Source: Cupriavidus taiwanensis
Lineage (GTDB): Bacteria; Pseudomonadota; Gammaproteobacteria; Burkholderiales; Burkholderiaceae
DNA length: 64,000 bases
Reading direction: 5' to 3'
Assembly: GCF_900250075.1 (NCBI RefSeq)
Contig: NZ_LT977071.1
Span: 2,375,901-2,439,900 of the forward strand
Both the position numbers and the translations under genes were made by a program. The notes under the pieces are model-generated. The model searched no databases, was not told the DNA's origin, and worked only from the letters and a program-made list of their open reading frames with translations. Every line of letters starts with the position of its first letter. Position 1 is the first letter of the stretch. Positions 42,558 through 55,797 of this stretch are shown here, piece after piece.

Positions 42558-45500
42558 ATGACTACACCCACCAGCATTGGACGCCGGCGGTTCCTCAAGA
42601 TCCTTGGCGCCGGTTCGTTCGCCGCTTCGGCCGCGGCACTGGGCATGGCGCCGGCATGGGCGCAAACCCCGGCGGGCGTGCGCCCCTACAAGCTGCTGCG
42701 CGCCAAGGAGACGCGCAACAATTGCACCTATTGCTCGGTCGGGTGCGGCCTGCTGATGTATTCGCTGGGGGATGGTGCCAGGAACGCAAAGCCACGCATC
42801 TTCCACATCGAGGGCGATCCCGACCATCCGGTCAGCCGCGGCTCGCTGTGTCCCAAGGGAGCGGGGCTGCTCGACATCGTCCATTCGAAAAACCGGCTGC
42901 TGTACCCGGAATACCGTGCGCCGGGGTCGAAGGAATGGGTGCGCATCAGCTGGGACGACGCGACCCGGCGCATCGCGCGCCTGCTCAAGGACGACCGCGA
43001 CCGGCACTTCATCGCGCGCAACGAGAAGGGCCAGCTGGTGAACCGCTGGCTCAGTTCGGGCATGCTCGCCTCGTCGGCGGCGTCCAACGAAACCGGCGTG
43101 CTCGACTTCAAGTTTGCCCGCTCGCTGGGCATGCTGGCGCTGGACTGCCAGGCACGGCTGTGCCACGCGCCCACGGTATCCGCACTGGGCCCGTCGTTCG
43201 GGCGCGGCGCGATGACCAACCACTGGGTGGACATCAAGAACGCCGATGTCGTCATGATCATGGGCGGCAACCCCGCCGAGGCGCATCCCGTCGGCTTCAA
43301 GTGGGTGATCGAAGCCAAGATCAAGAACAGGGCCAGGGTCATCGTCGTCGATCCGCGCTTCAATCGCACGGCCGCGGTGGCCGACATCTTCTCGCCGATC
43401 CGCGCGGGCTCGGATACGGCCTTCCTGATGGGCCTGGTCAACTGGCTGCTGCAGCACGACAAGATCCAGCACGACTACGTGCGAGCGTACACCAACGCAG
43501 CGCTGATCGTGCGCGAGGATTTCGGCTTCGACGAGGGGCTGTTCTCGGGCTTCGATGCCGAAACCAGGCGCTACGACAAGTCGTCGTGGACCTATGAACT
43601 CGACGGCGCGGGCAACGCCCGGCGCGATCCGTCGATGCGCCATCCCCGCTGCGTGCTGAGCCTGCTGAAGCAGCACGTATCGCGCTACACGCCGGAGAAG
43701 GTCGAGCAGATCACCGGCGTGAAGCAGGCCGACTTCCTGCGGATCGCCGAGATCGTGGGCACGTGCGCGGCGCGGGACAAGACCCTGACGTGGCTGTATG
43801 CGCTGGGCTGGACGCACCACACCGGCGGCGCGCAGATCATCCGCGGCGCGGCGATGATCCAGCTGCTGCTGGGCAATGTCGGCATGGCCGGCGGCGGCGT
43901 GAACGCGCTGCGCGGGCACTCGAATATCCAGGGCTATACCGACCTGGGCCTGCTGTCGGTACGGCTGCCGGGCTATATGGACCTGCCCACGGACGGACAG
44001 CAGACCCTGAAGAAGTACCTGGCCGATGCCACGCCCAGGGCGCTGCTGCCCGACCAGGTCAACTACTGGAAGAACCTGCCCAAGTTCTTCGTCTCGCTGC
44101 AGAAAAACCTGTTCGGCAAGCATGCCACGGCGCAGAACGACTGGGCTTACGACCTGCTGCCGAAGTGGGACCGCAGCTACGACATGCTGGCGTACTTCGA
44201 CCTGATGTACGAAGGCAAGGTCAACGGCTATATCGTCCAGGGCTTCAACCCGCTGGCGGCGATGCCGGACAAGAACAAGTCCTCCGCCGCGCTGTCGAAA
44301 CTGAAGTTCCTGGTGGTGATCGACCCGCTGGTGACCGAGACCTCCAACTTCTGGCGCAACGAGGGCAAGTTCAACGACGTCAGGACCGAGGAGATCATGA
44401 CCGAGGTGTTCCGGCTGCCGTCGAGCTGTTTCGCCGAAGAGGACGGCACCGTGGTCAATTCGGGTCGCTGGCTGCAATGGCACTACGCCGGCCAGCAGCC
44501 GCCGGGCGAGGCGCGCCACGACCCCGCCATCCTCGCCGGCATCATGATGGAGCTGCGCCGGCTGTACCAGACCGAAGGCGGCGCGTGTCCCGAGCAGGTA
44601 CTGCACATGACCTGGGACGCCGACACCTATCACGATCCCCACCACCCGCATCCCGAGGAAATGGCCAAGGAGGCCAACGGCTACGCGCTGGCGGACGTTT
44701 TCGACGAGCGCGGCAACAAAATCCTGCGCAAGGGCCAGCTGCTGGATTCGTTCGCGCAGCTGCGGGACGACGGCACCACCTCGAGCTACTGCTGGATCTT
44801 CGCCGGCTCCTGGACCGAGGCCGGCAACCAGATGGCCAGGCGCGACAACACCGACACCGGGCTCGGCAATACGCCCGGCTGGGCCTGGTCCTGGCCCGCC
44901 AACCGCCGCATCCTCTACAACCGCGCCTCGATGGACGAGATGGGGAAGCCCTGGGACCCCAGGCGCCAGATCCTGCATTGGAACGGCCAGCAATGGACGG
45001 GCGCCGACGTGCCGGATTTTCCGCTGACCGCGGCGCCCGGCACACCCGTTGGGCCGTTCATCATGCTGCCCGAAGGCGTGGGCCGGCTGTTCTCCGCCGG
45101 CGGCATGATCGACGGCCCCTTCCCCGAGCACTACGAGCCGGTGGAGAGCCCGATCGCAAACAACCCGCTGCATGCCAGGGTCACCCACAACCCGACCGCG
45201 CGCATCTTCCAGAACGATGCGCAGCGGCTGGGCAACCGCACCGATTTCCCTTATGTCGCCACGACCTATTCGGTGACCGAGCTGTTCCGCCACTGGACCA
45301 AGCATTCGCACCTGAACGCCATGCTGCAGCCCGAGCAGTTCGTCGAGATCGGCGAGAAGCTTGCCGCCGACAAGGGCATTGCCCATGGCGATACGGTCAG
45401 GATCACCACCCGGCGCGGCTATATCACGGCCAAGGCCGTGGTGACCAAGCGCATGCGCACGCTGCAGGTGGCGGGGCAAGCCGTCGAGCAGGTCGGCATC

Positions 45501-45647
45501 CCCTGCCACTGGGGCTTCGAAGGCGCGACCCGCAAAGGCTATCTCGCCAACACCCTGGCGCCCGGCGTGGGCGACGCCAATTCGCAAACGCCGGAATTCA
45601 AGGCATTCCTCGTCAATATTGAAAAGATGGCCGGAGCCCGGGCATGA
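42558..45647 (+). CDS. fdoG: formate dehydrogenase, catalytic molybdopterin subunit (Fdo/Fdn type)
   Basis: A 1029-residue periplasm-facing catalytic subunit that oxidises formate to CO2 at a bis-molybdopterin-guanine-dinucleotide centre. The Tat signal is [15 protein letters not shown] (residues 7-21), cut near AWAQT. One [4Fe-4S] cluster is bound by Cys56, Cys59, Cys63 and Cys98. The metal ligand is Cys202 (ARLCHAP), where the E. coli enzyme has selenocysteine, so no Sec machinery is needed. [12 protein letters not shown] matches Fdn/FdoG. The ATG overlaps no upstream gene; the stop overlaps fdoH by ATGA. In Cupriavidus this enzyme type feeds formate electrons to quinone. Confidence 0.95.
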   Translation: MTTPTSIGRRRFLKILGAGSFAASAAALGMAPAWAQTPAGVRPYKLLRAKETRNNCTYCSVGCGLLMYSLGDGARNAKPRIFHIEGDPDHPVSRGSLCPKGAGLLDIVHSKNRLLYPEYRAPGSKEWVRISWDDATRRIARLLKDDRDRHFIARNEKGQLVNRWLSSGMLASSAASNETGVLDFKFARSLGMLALDCQARLCHAPTVSALGPSFGRGAMTNHWVDIKNADVVMIMGGNPAEAHPVGFKWVIEAKIKNRARVIVVDPRFNRTAAVADIFSPIRAGSDTAFLMGLVNWLLQHDKIQHDYVRAYTNAALIVREDFGFDEGLFSGFDAETRRYDKSSWTYELDGAGNARRDPSMRHPRCVLSLLKQHVSRYTPEKVEQITGVKQADFLRIAEIVGTCAARDKTLTWLYALGWTHHTGGAQIIRGAAMIQLLLGNVGMAGGGVNALRGHSNIQGYTDLGLLSVRLPGYMDLPTDGQQTLKKYLADATPRALLPDQVNYWKNLPKFFVSLQKNLFGKHATAQNDWAYDLLPKWDRSYDMLAYFDLMYEGKVNGYIVQGFNPLAAMPDKNKSSAALSKLKFLVVIDPLVTETSNFWRNEGKFNDVRTEEIMTEVFRLPSSCFAEEDGTVVNSGRWLQWHYAGQQPPGEARHDPAILAGIMMELRRLYQTEGGACPEQVLHMTWDADTYHDPHHPHPEEMAKEANGYALADVFDERGNKILRKGQLLDSFAQLRDDGTTSSYCWIFAGSWTEAGNQMARRDNTDTGLGNTPGWAWSWPANRRILYNRASMDEMGKPWDPRRQILHWNGQQWTGADVPDFPLTAAPGTPVGPFIMLPEGVGRLFSAGGMIDGPFPEHYEPVESPIANNPLHARVTHNPTARIFQNDAQRLGNRTDFPYVATTYSVTELFRHWTKHSHLNAMLQPEQFVEIGEKLAADKGIAHGDTVRITTRRGYITAKAVVTKRMRTLQVAGQAVEQVGIPCHWGFEGATRKGYLANTLAPGVGDANSQTPEFKAFLVNIEKMAGARA

Positions 45648-46534
45648 ACTCGCAGAACATCATCCGCCGCTCGGCCTCGTCCGAGCTGACGCCGGCGCCG
45701 CGCATCCGCGACCACCAGATGGAAGTGGCCAAGCTGATCGACGTGTCGATCTGCATCGGCTGCAAGGCGTGCCAGGTCGCCTGCAACGAATGGAACGACC
45801 TGCGCGGCGACGTGCAGGAAAACGTCGGCATCTACGACAATCCGCGCGACCTGTCGCCCAATACCTGGACCCTGATGCGCTTCACCGAGCATGAGGACCA
45901 GGCCGGCAAGCTGGAATGGCTGATCCGCAAGGACGGCTGCATGCATTGCGAGGATCCCGGCTGCCTGAAAGCCTGTCCCGCGCCCGGCGCCATCGTGCAG
46001 TATGCGAACGGCATCGTCGATTTCCAGTCCGACCTGTGCATCGGCTGCGGCTATTGCGTCGCCGGCTGCCCGTTCGACGTGCCGCGCATCTCGAAGCTGG
46101 ACAACAAGGCCTACAAATGCACGCTGTGCTCCGACCGCGTCGCGGTCGGACAGGAGCCGGCCTGCGTCAAGACCTGCCCCACCGGCGCCATCGCGTTCGG
46201 CTCGAAGGCAGAGATGCAGTCGCTTGGCGCGGAGCGCGTGGCCGAGCTGAACGAGCGCGGCTATGCCAATGCCGGCGTGTATGACCCGGCGGGGGTCGGC
46301 GGCACCCACGTGATGTACGTGCTGCAGCATGCCGACGATGCCGAGCGCTACGCGGGCCTGCCGAAGGACCCCGAGATCAGCGCGCTGGTGTCGGGCTGGA
46401 AAGATGGCCTCAAACCCGGCGCCGCGATCGTCGGCGCGGCGGCGGTCGTCGGCATGGCCGCGCATTTCATGGCGGTCGGGCCGAACACCACCGACACCGG
46501 CCACGACGGCGCGGCAAATGGAGACGCCAAATGA
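45644..46534 (+). CDS. fdoH: formate dehydrogenase iron-sulfur (beta) subunit
   Basis: A 296-residue electron-transfer subunit with four ferredoxin-type [4Fe-4S] motifs: [35 protein letters not shown] and CTLCSDRV...CVKTC. All 16 cysteines are present. Near the C-terminus a single membrane helix (about 258-278; [19 protein letters not shown]) anchors it, as in FdnH. It carries electrons from the catalytic subunit to the cytochrome b. It is coupled to both neighbours by ATGA overlaps. Confidence 0.95.
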   Translation: MNSQNIIRRSASSELTPAPRIRDHQMEVAKLIDVSICIGCKACQVACNEWNDLRGDVQENVGIYDNPRDLSPNTWTLMRFTEHEDQAGKLEWLIRKDGCMHCEDPGCLKACPAPGAIVQYANGIVDFQSDLCIGCGYCVAGCPFDVPRISKLDNKAYKCTLCSDRVAVGQEPACVKTCPTGAIAFGSKAEMQSLGAERVAELNERGYANAGVYDPAGVGGTHVMYVLQHADDAERYAGLPKDPEISALVSGWKDGLKPGAAIVGAAAVVGMAAHFMAVGPNTTDTGHDGAANGDAK

Positions 46535-47196
46535 TGCCCCACGACGACAGGATCCTGCGCACGAAATTCTCCGAACGGCTGTGCCACTGGGCGGTCGTGC
46601 TGTGCTTCTTCCTTGCGGCCGTGTCGGGCATTTCATGGTTCTTCCCGAGCGTGAGCTGGATGAGCGGCCTGCTGGGCACGCCGCAGCTGGCGCGGCTGCT
46701 GCATCCGTTCCTCGGCATCGCGGTATTCGCGGGGCTTTGCTATATGTTCGCGCGCTTCGTGGGTTACAACCTGCCGGCCCGCACTGACGCGATCTGGTTT
46801 CGCCGCATCCGCGACGTGCTGATGAACCGGCATGGTGGCGAACCGCTGAAGATCGGCAAGTACAACGCCGGCCAGAAGGTGCTGTTCTGGCTGATCATGG
46901 CTTCGATACTGGTCCTGCTGGTGTCCGGGCTGGTCATGTGGCGCGCGTATTTCGCCGAATTTTTCCCGGTTGTTGTGCTGCGCCTGGCGATCCTGGTCCA
47001 TGCCGTGGCCGGGATCGGGCTGATTCTGCTGATCCTCGGGCATATCTATCTGGCGCTCTGGGTGCGCGGCTCGATCACCGGCATGGTGACGGGCTACGTC
47101 TCGCGCGCGTGGGCCAGGCAACACCATGACCGGTGGCATGGCGAACTGGAAGCGAAAGACGCGCAGGCGGCAAGCGCAAGGGGGCATGGGCAATGA
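46531..47196 (+). CDS. fdoI: formate dehydrogenase cytochrome b556 (gamma) subunit
   Basis: A 221-residue inner-membrane dihaem cytochrome with four hydrophobic helices (about 18-40, 52-73, 110-135, 150-172). Likely haem ligands are histidines in [15 protein letters not shown] and the late VHAVAG/GHIYLAL. It passes electrons to quinone. Length matches FdnI/FdoI (about 210-217). It overlaps fdoH and fdhE by ATGA, so the four genes form one unit. No other cytochrome gene is nearby. Confidence 0.93.
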   Translation: MMPHDDRILRTKFSERLCHWAVVLCFFLAAVSGISWFFPSVSWMSGLLGTPQLARLLHPFLGIAVFAGLCYMFARFVGYNLPARTDAIWFRRIRDVLMNRHGGEPLKIGKYNAGQKVLFWLIMASILVLLVSGLVMWRAYFAEFFPVVVLRLAILVHAVAGIGLILLILGHIYLALWVRGSITGMVTGYVSRAWARQHHDRWHGELEAKDAQAASARGHGQ

Positions 47197-48056
47197 ACCC
47201 GCATCCGAAAATGCAGGGGGCGCTGCCGCCGGATGAGGCATCGCGGCATTTCACGCCGCTGATCCAGCCCGACCTGTTCCAGCTTTACAGCCGGCGCGCC
47301 GCGCGCCTGCATGCGCTGGCCGAAGGCCACGACCATGCCGCTTACCTGCACTGGGCCGCCCGCGTGACCGAGGCGCAGGCAACCGTGCTGCCCGACGCCG
47401 GCGCATGCGGGCCGCTGGCAGCCGGCGCGATTGCGCATGCGGGGCGTTGCATTGCCCTGCTCGACCGTCTGATCGAGCGGCTTGCGCATGACATTCCCGC
47501 GCCGGCCGCACCCCATCTCGCGGCACTGCGCGGCCTGGCCGCGGCCGAACGTCTGGCGGCCGCGCAGGCGCTGGCCGCGGGCCGCTTCGACGCCGTGCCG
47601 GCGGCGATCGCACCATTGCTCTGGGCCGCGCTGTCGCTGCAATGCGCCACCGCCGCGCGCGCGGCGCCGGTGCCCGCCGACGGCACCGCCGAGCCGCCGG
47701 CCTGCCCGGTGTGCGGCACCGCCCCGGTGGCAAGCCTGATCCAGACCGGCGCGCACCACGGCATGCGCTACCTGCATTGCCCGCTGTGCGAAAGCGCGTG
47801 GCACATGGTGCGGGCCAAATGCAGCAACTGCGGCTCCGCCGCCGACCTGGACTACTTCAGCTTCGACACCGCCGAAGCCACGGTGCGCGCCGAAAGCTGC
47901 GGCGTGTGCCGCGGTTATCTGAAGGTGGTATCACTGGAGCGGGATCCGCATGCCGAAGCAGTGGCGGATGATCTGGCCACGCTGGCGCTGGACGACGCCG
48001 TGGCCGCAGAAGGCTTTCAACGTACCGGGTTCAATCCGTTCGCGTTGCCCGGATGA
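47193..48056 (+). CDS. fdhE: formate dehydrogenase accessory protein FdhE
   Basis: A 287-residue cytoplasmic protein needed for maturation or Tat quality control of Fdn/Fdo-type enzymes. The C-terminal half has the rubredoxin-like cysteine pairs [29 protein letters not shown] and [11 protein letters not shown]. The N-terminal half is alanine-rich and helical. The ATG overlaps the fdoI stop by ATGA. FdhD, the other required factor (sulfuration of the cofactor), is not in the window and must be elsewhere. Confidence 0.93.
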   Translation: MNPHPKMQGALPPDEASRHFTPLIQPDLFQLYSRRAARLHALAEGHDHAAYLHWAARVTEAQATVLPDAGACGPLAAGAIAHAGRCIALLDRLIERLAHDIPAPAAPHLAALRGLAAAERLAAAQALAAGRFDAVPAAIAPLLWAALSLQCATAARAAPVPADGTAEPPACPVCGTAPVASLIQTGAHHGMRYLHCPLCESAWHMVRAKCSNCGSAADLDYFSFDTAEATVRAESCGVCRGYLKVVSLERDPHAEAVADDLATLALDDAVAAEGFQRTGFNPFALPG

Positions 48057-48174
48057 GACGGCGCGCGCAAGGGGCGATACCGCCCGGGACAAGCCAGGCA
48101 GTTCGTGTACCCTTGCGTGTGGAATTCCCCCGCTTGCGCCCAAACGGACTGGCCTGAACCACCTATTGTTTCCG

Positions 48175-49152
48175 ATGCCCACCACTCCTCCCGAATCCCA
48201 GGCGGTTTCAACCGCCGTCACCCGCAGCGCGATATTCCTCGTAGCGACGCTCGCCGATGGCGACGACCACGCCGCCACCGTGCGCGCATGGTGTGCCGAC
48301 GTTGCCGCGGTGGTGCGCGCCGTCGGCCATCGCGTGCCGGATGGCAACCTGTCCTGTGTCTGCGGCTTCGGATCGCAGGCGTGGGACCGGCTCTTCGGCG
48401 CGCCCCGACCGGCCGCGCTGCATCCGTTCCGCGAGTTCGGCGCCGGCGAGCGCATGGCCCCGGCAACGCCGGGCGACCTGCTGTTGCACATCCGTGCCGA
48501 ATCGATGGACCTTTGCTTCGAACTGGCCACGCAACTGCTCGGCAAGCTTGGGAACGCGGTCCGGGTGGTCGATGAAGTGCACGGCTTCCGCAACTTCGAC
48601 ATGCGCGCGATGATCGGCTTCGTCGATGGCACCGAGAATCCGAGCGGCCGCGAAGCCGTCGACTTTACCGTGATCGGAGAGGAAGACGCGGGTTTCGCGG
48701 GCGGCAGCTACGTCATCGTGCAGAAGTACCTGCACGACATGGCCGGGTGGAACGCGCTGCCGGTCGAGAGGCAGGAGTTGATCATCGGCCGCAAGAAGCT
48801 GTCGGACATTGAACTGGACGCCAGCGTCAAGCCGTCGAACTCACACAGTTCGCTGACCACGCTCGACGACGACGGGCAGGAAGTGAAGATCCTGCGCAAC
48901 AACATGATGTTTGGCCGGCCCGGCGCGGGCGAGTTCGGCACCTACTTTATCGCTTATGCCCGTTCGCCGGCACCGATCGAACAGATGCTCGAAAACATGT
49001 TCGTGGGCCGGCCGCCCGGCAACTACGACCGGCTGCTCGATTTCAGCCGGGCTGTCACCGGGGGCCTGTTCTTTGTCCCGTCGGCTGACCTGCTGGAAGC
49101 GCTGGCTGACCGCAGCGGTCCCACCGCTGGTGGCGCCCGTCCAACCGCCTGA
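48175..49152 (+). CDS. DyP-type haem peroxidase (class B)
   Basis: A 325-residue cytosolic dye-decolourising peroxidase. It has the distal motif GFVDGTENP (GxxDG) and the proximal haem histidine in PSNSHSSL, and the distal arginine is expected in RNNMMFG. Length and lack of Tat signal fit the B subclass (YfeX/DypB-like). It begins 118 bases after fdhE, with no visible ribosome site and no encapsulin-type C-terminal tag (tail GGARPTA). Co-direction with the formate dehydrogenase genes may reflect peroxide stress during respiration or assembly; this is inference. Confidence 0.9.
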   Translation: MPTTPPESQAVSTAVTRSAIFLVATLADGDDHAATVRAWCADVAAVVRAVGHRVPDGNLSCVCGFGSQAWDRLFGAPRPAALHPFREFGAGERMAPATPGDLLLHIRAESMDLCFELATQLLGKLGNAVRVVDEVHGFRNFDMRAMIGFVDGTENPSGREAVDFTVIGEEDAGFAGGSYVIVQKYLHDMAGWNALPVERQELIIGRKKLSDIELDASVKPSNSHSSLTTLDDDGQEVKILRNNMMFGRPGAGEFGTYFIAYARSPAPIEQMLENMFVGRPPGNYDRLLDFSRAVTGGLFFVPSADLLEALADRSGPTAGGARPTA

Positions 49153-49169
49153 CCACGCGCACGCCGTGA

Positions 49170-49367
49170 TTACCCGCCCAGCTCCTGGAACGCGTGACCG
49201 TTGGCATCCAGCGCTTTCAGGGCATCGGGCCGCAGTTCGGTCTCGCCGACTGTCCCTTCAAGCTGCCACTGCTTTGCATCGGCAAGATCGGGCAGCCCCG
49301 CACCCTTGCGCACATAGAGTCCCAGCGTCGGTTTGCGCAGATTGATGTAAAAGTCGAACTGCTGCAT
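49170..49367 (-). CDS. small hypothetical protein downstream of the disaggregase
   Basis: A 65-residue protein, MQQFDFYINLRKPTLGLYVR and onward, ending GHAFQELGG. GCAGGAG precedes the ATG at 49367. It starts 44 bases after the AAA+ gene on the same strand and is probably cotranscribed. The compact alternating pattern suggests a small beta-rich domain. I do not recognise the family. Its stop is 17 bases from the convergent DyP gene. A role as a substrate adaptor or partner of the disaggregase is possible but unproven. Confidence 0.7.
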   Translation of the reverse strand: MQQFDFYINLRKPTLGLYVRKGAGLPDLADAKQWQLEGTVGETELRPDALKALDANGHAFQELGG

Positions 49368-49410
49368 TGTAAGCTCCTGCTCAAGTTGCCTGGATCGTTG
49401 TCTGCAGCGC

Positions 49411-52185
<2,775 letters not shown>

Positions 52186-52280
52186 GATGGGCTTTCCTCC
52201 ACAGACAGGTCGCGTTCAGCGTCAACGAAATGCCGCGGCACGCCGCCTGCGCGGCTTGCAACGGCGCGTGGAATCAAGGA

Positions 52281-52308
52281 AAAGAGGCGTGACGTGCCAT
52301 TACGTCAC
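52281..52308 (-). terminator. terminator-like hairpin at the end of cbbB
   Basis: Read on the minus strand, GTGACGT, loop AATGGC, ACGTCAC, then GCCTCTTTTCC. The seven-base arms (52302-52308 and 52289-52295) are perfect and a T-rich tail follows. The stem overlaps the cbbB stop codon at 52300-52302, so it would close the cbb transcript before the disaggregase gene. Confidence 0.55.
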
Positions 52309-54573
52309 CGTCGAGCGCAGCACGCGCACCGGCACGGACTTGTAGGACGGCGTGCCGCTGTCCTCATCGATGTAGTCAAGCGGCACCAGCCGGTTGGCCT
52401 CCGGGTAGTAGGCGGCGACCGAGCCCGGCGCAATCTCGTACTCGATCGCGGTCAGTTTGTCGAACCGCAGTTGCCGGCCCGCTGCAATGGTCTCGATATC
52501 GACCAGGTCGCCATGTTCCAGGCCGCGCGCAGCCAGGTCGGCCGCGTTCATGAACAGCACATCGCGGCGCCCGAACACGCCCCGGTAGCGGTCATCCATG
52601 GCATAGATGGTGGTGTTGTACTGGTCATGGCTGCGGATCGTCACCAGCCGCAGCACATCGTGGGCCTGGACCTGTTTGTCTTCCTGCAGTCCCTTGAACA
52701 CGTAGAACTCCGCCTTTCCCGACGGTGTTTCCCATCTGCGTTCGGTGGGCGGCAACGGCATGCGGAATCCGCCAGGCACGCGCACGCGCGTGTTGAAGTC
52801 GTCGAAGCCCGGCACGGTCTGCTCGATCAGGTCGCGGATCCGGTCATAGTCGGCAACCAGCTCCAGCCACGGAACCCTGCTGTCCGGCAGGGTTGCGGTG
52901 GCAATGCCCGCAACGATGGCCGGCTCCGAGCGCAGCAACGCGGATGCCGGCGTGAGCTTGCCGGCCGAGGCATGAACCATCGACATCGAATCCTCCACCG
53001 TGACCGATTGCGGCCCGGTTTCCTGCACATCCAGTTCCGTGCGGCCGAGGCAGGGCAGCAGGTAGGTCTCCCTGGCCACCAGCAGGTGCGTGCGATTGAG
53101 CTTGGTGCCGACATGGACGCTCAGGTCAAGCTTGCCCATGGCAGGGAAGCACTGGTCCGGATCAGGCAGCGCGACCGCGAAGTTTCCTCCCAGGCAAAAC
53201 AGCGCCCTGGCGCTGCCGTCGATCATCGCCTGCATGGCCCGGACGGCATCGTGCCCGTGCGCCGCCGGCGGACGGAAGCCGAACGTGTCGGCGAGCCGCT
53301 GCAGGAAATCCGCAGAGGGCTTCTCGGTGATGCCGACGGTCCGGTTGCCCTGCACGTTGGAGTGGCCGCGCAAGGGACAGATGCCGGCGCCGGGCTTGCC
53401 GAAGTTGCCGCGCAGCATCAGCAGGTCGCACAGCAGGCGGACATTGGCCGTGCCTTCGTTGTGCTGCGTCACGCCCATGCCATAGGTGACGATGGTGGCG
53501 TTCGACTTCGCATAGGCCGCCGCGACCCGTTCCAGGTCGGCACGCGCAAGGCCGCTGGTCTGTTCGACATCCGCCCATTCGGTCGCCGCCAGGTCCTCCG
53601 CCAGCGCTGCAAAGCCCTCGGTGTGGCCGGCAATGAAGTCGTGGTCCAGCACGTTGCCCTGGCTGGCTTCCAGCTCCAGCAGCGCCTTCATGACCCCCTT
53701 GATGGCGGCGGCATCACCCCCGGCCCGCACCAGGAAGTACGACGACGCGATCCGGGTGGAGCCGTAGGTCGCCATCTCCAGCATGTTCTGCGGGTCGGCG
53801 AAGCGCTCGAGCGCGCGTTCGCGCAACGGGTTGAACACCAGGATCGGCACGTTGCGCCGCGATGCCTCGTGCAGCGTTCCCATCATGCGGGGATGGTTGG
53901 TGCCGGGGTTGTGCCCGATCGAGATGATCAGCTCGCACTGGTCAAAGTCGTCCAGCGACACGGTGCCCTTGCCGATGCCGATCGAGCGCGGCAGGCCGAT
54001 GCTGGTGGGCTCGTGGCACATGTTCGAGCAATCAGGGAAATTGTTGGTGCCGTACTCCCGCGCGAACAGCTGGTACAGGTATGCGGCCTCGTTGGAGGCT
54101 CGGCCGGACGTATAGAACTCGACCTGATCCGGCGCCAGGCCGCGCAGGATTTCGCCGATGCGGGCGAACGCAGCTTCCCACTCCACCGGCCTGAAGGTAT
54201 CGGTGGCGCGGTCGTAGACGAGCGGATGCGTCAGGCGGCCCTGGTCTTCCAGTTCGAAATCGGTGCGGTTCAGCAGTGCCGACACCGTGTTGGCCGCGAA
54301 GAATTCCGGCGTCACGCGCTTGGTCGTGGCTTCCCAGGTGACGGCCTTGGCGCCGTTTTCGCAGAACTGGAAGGTCGACCGGTGCTCCTTGTCGGGCCAC
54401 GCGCAGCCGGGACAGTCGAAACCGTCGGGCTGGTTGGTGCGCAGCAGCGTGATCGGGGCCTTGACGGTATCCATCTGCAGCCGGATCGCCGTGGCGGTTG
54501 CCTTCAGCGCTCCCCAGCCTCCGGCGGGGCCGTCGTATTTGCGAATACCGGGTACATCGCGTAGCTTGGCCAT
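52300..54573 (-). CDS. cbbB: formate-dehydrogenase-like molybdoenzyme, FdhF/YdeP family (CbbB)
   Basis: A 757-residue cytoplasmic-type molybdopterin oxidoreductase. The likely metal ligand is Cys186 in NMCHEPTS, aligned with the CHAP of FdoG. Iron-sulfur cysteines visible at the N-terminus are Cys54, Cys57 and Cys71 (FDCPGCAWP, FQFCENG), one fewer than the usual four. The YdeP-type pattern GHNPGTNHPRMMGTL is intact. In C. necator the chromosomal cbb operon ends with cbbB, a gene of this type; order and strand here agree. Its reaction is not established. GGAG precedes the ATG. A strong hairpin separates it from cbbA. Confidence 0.9.
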   Translation of the reverse strand: MAKLRDVPGIRKYDGPAGGWGALKATATAIRLQMDTVKAPITLLRTNQPDGFDCPGCAWPDKEHRSTFQFCENGAKAVTWEATTKRVTPEFFAANTVSALLNRTDFELEDQGRLTHPLVYDRATDTFRPVEWEAAFARIGEILRGLAPDQVEFYTSGRASNEAAYLYQLFAREYGTNNFPDCSNMCHEPTSIGLPRSIGIGKGTVSLDDFDQCELIISIGHNPGTNHPRMMGTLHEASRRNVPILVFNPLRERALERFADPQNMLEMATYGSTRIASSYFLVRAGGDAAAIKGVMKALLELEASQGNVLDHDFIAGHTEGFAALAEDLAATEWADVEQTSGLARADLERVAAAYAKSNATIVTYGMGVTQHNEGTANVRLLCDLLMLRGNFGKPGAGICPLRGHSNVQGNRTVGITEKPSADFLQRLADTFGFRPPAAHGHDAVRAMQAMIDGSARALFCLGGNFAVALPDPDQCFPAMGKLDLSVHVGTKLNRTHLLVARETYLLPCLGRTELDVQETGPQSVTVEDSMSMVHASAGKLTPASALLRSEPAIVAGIATATLPDSRVPWLELVADYDRIRDLIEQTVPGFDDFNTRVRVPGGFRMPLPPTERRWETPSGKAEFYVFKGLQEDKQVQAHDVLRLVTIRSHDQYNTTIYAMDDRYRGVFGRRDVLFMNAADLAARGLEHGDLVDIETIAAGRQLRFDKLTAIEYEIAPGSVAAYYPEANRLVPLDYIDEDSGTPSYKSVPVRVLRSTVT

Positions 54574-54652
54574 GATTGCTCCTTGTGCCGCGCCGAAGGG
54601 GGCGGCGTTGCGGTGGATCACGCGCGTTACTGTTACCGCTTGCTGCTGGTGT

Positions 54653-54684
54653 GCTCCCCTCTCCCGCAAGCGGGAGAGGGGAGC
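54653..54684. terminator. perfect 15-base-arm hairpin between cbbA and cbbB
   Basis: GCTCCCCTCTCCCGC (54653-54667), AA, GCGGGAGAGGGGAGC (54670-54684). It is a perfect inverted repeat with an AA centre inside the 148-base cbbA-cbbB gap. No T-run follows on either strand, so it may act as a partial stop or an mRNA-stability element that lowers cbbB relative to cbbA. Its arm also occurs at 39164. Confidence 0.6.
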
Positions 54685-54721
54685 CTATGCGTGGGTCCGT
54701 GGCACTCCGCGGCGAGCACCG

Positions 54722-55759
54722 TTAGCGGTAGAGCCCCGCCATCCTCTCCATCGCCACGGGCTTGATGCGCGCCGCCTGTCCGGCGCAGCCGAAGGCCTCG
54801 AAGCGCAACTTGACCACGCCCCGTGCCCCCTTCTTCGCCGCCAGCAACGCCTTGCGCGGATCGAACTCGCTGCGGTCTTCGGCCAGCGACTTGCGGATGG
54901 CGCCGGTCATGGCCAGGCGGATGTCGGTGTCGATATTCACCTTGCGCACGCCGTTCCGGATGCCGCGCAGGATCTCGTCGACCGGCACGCCGTAGGTCTC
55001 CTTGATGTCGCCGCCGTACTGGCGGATGATTTCCAGCCATTCCTGCGGCACCGAGCTGGAGCCGTGCATGACCAGATGGGTATCGGGAATCTGCTCGTGG
55101 ATCGCACGGATGCGGTCGATCGCCAGGATGTCGCCGGTGGGCTGGCGCGAGAACTTGTAGGCGCCGTGGCTGGTGCCGATGGCAATGGCGAGCGCGTCCA
55201 CGCCGGTGCGGGCGACGAAGTCGCGCGCCTGCGCCGGGTCGGTCAGCATCATGTCGTGCGACAGCGTGCCCGCCGCGCCGACGCCGTCTTCCTCGCCCGC
55301 CTGGCCGGTTTCCAGCGAACCGAGGCAGCCCAGTTCGCCCTCCACCGAGACGCCGACCGCATGCGCCATCTCGCACACGCGCCGCGTGACGTCGACGTTG
55401 TAGTCGTAGTCGGACGGCGTCTTCATGTCCTCGCGCAGCGAGCCATCCATCATCACGCTGGTAAAGCCCGAGCGGATCGACGCCTGGCACACCGCCGGGC
55501 TGGAGCCGTGGTCCTGGTGCAGCACGATGGGAATGTCCGGATGCGTCTCGGCGGCGGCCAGCACCATATGGCGCAGGTAGGCCTCGCCCGCATATTTGCG
55601 GGCACCGGCCGAGGCCTGCAGGATCACCGGGCTGTCGGTTTCCTCCGCCGCCTCCATGATCGCGTGGATCTGTTCCAGGTTGTTGACGTTGAAGGCCGGC
55701 ACGCCGTAGCCGAACTCTCCCGCGTGGTCGAGCAGCTGGCGCAGGGATATGAGTGCCAT
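54722..55759 (-). CDS. cbbA: fructose-1,6/sedoheptulose-1,7-bisphosphate aldolase, class II
   Basis: A 345-residue zinc-dependent aldolase of the Calvin-cycle type, joining dihydroxyacetone phosphate to glyceraldehyde 3-phosphate or erythrose 4-phosphate. Zinc-site and catalytic segments: VLHQDHGSS (Asp-His), [27 protein letters not shown] and [21 protein letters not shown] precedes the ATG at 55759. It lies 38 bases after cbbK. Dimeric class II aldolases of this length are typical of cbb operons. Confidence 0.94.
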   Translation of the reverse strand: MALISLRQLLDHAGEFGYGVPAFNVNNLEQIHAIMEAAEETDSPVILQASAGARKYAGEAYLRHMVLAAAETHPDIPIVLHQDHGSSPAVCQASIRSGFTSVMMDGSLREDMKTPSDYDYNVDVTRRVCEMAHAVGVSVEGELGCLGSLETGQAGEEDGVGAAGTLSHDMMLTDPAQARDFVARTGVDALAIAIGTSHGAYKFSRQPTGDILAIDRIRAIHEQIPDTHLVMHGSSSVPQEWLEIIRQYGGDIKETYGVPVDEILRGIRNGVRKVNIDTDIRLAMTGAIRKSLAEDRSEFDPRKALLAAKKGARGVVKLRFEAFGCAGQAARIKPVAMERMAGLYR

Positions 55760-55797
55760 GATGAGTCTCCTTGGCTTGATGCGGATTGGGTGAGCGA

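Noticed and set aside
42558..45647. Selenocysteine formate dehydrogenase with a SECIS element.
   Set aside because: The ligand codon is a cysteine codon (residue 202) and no in-frame TGA is present.
48175..49152. DyP peroxidase as encapsulin cargo.
   Set aside because: No encapsulin gene is nearby and the C-terminus lacks the usual targeting peptide.
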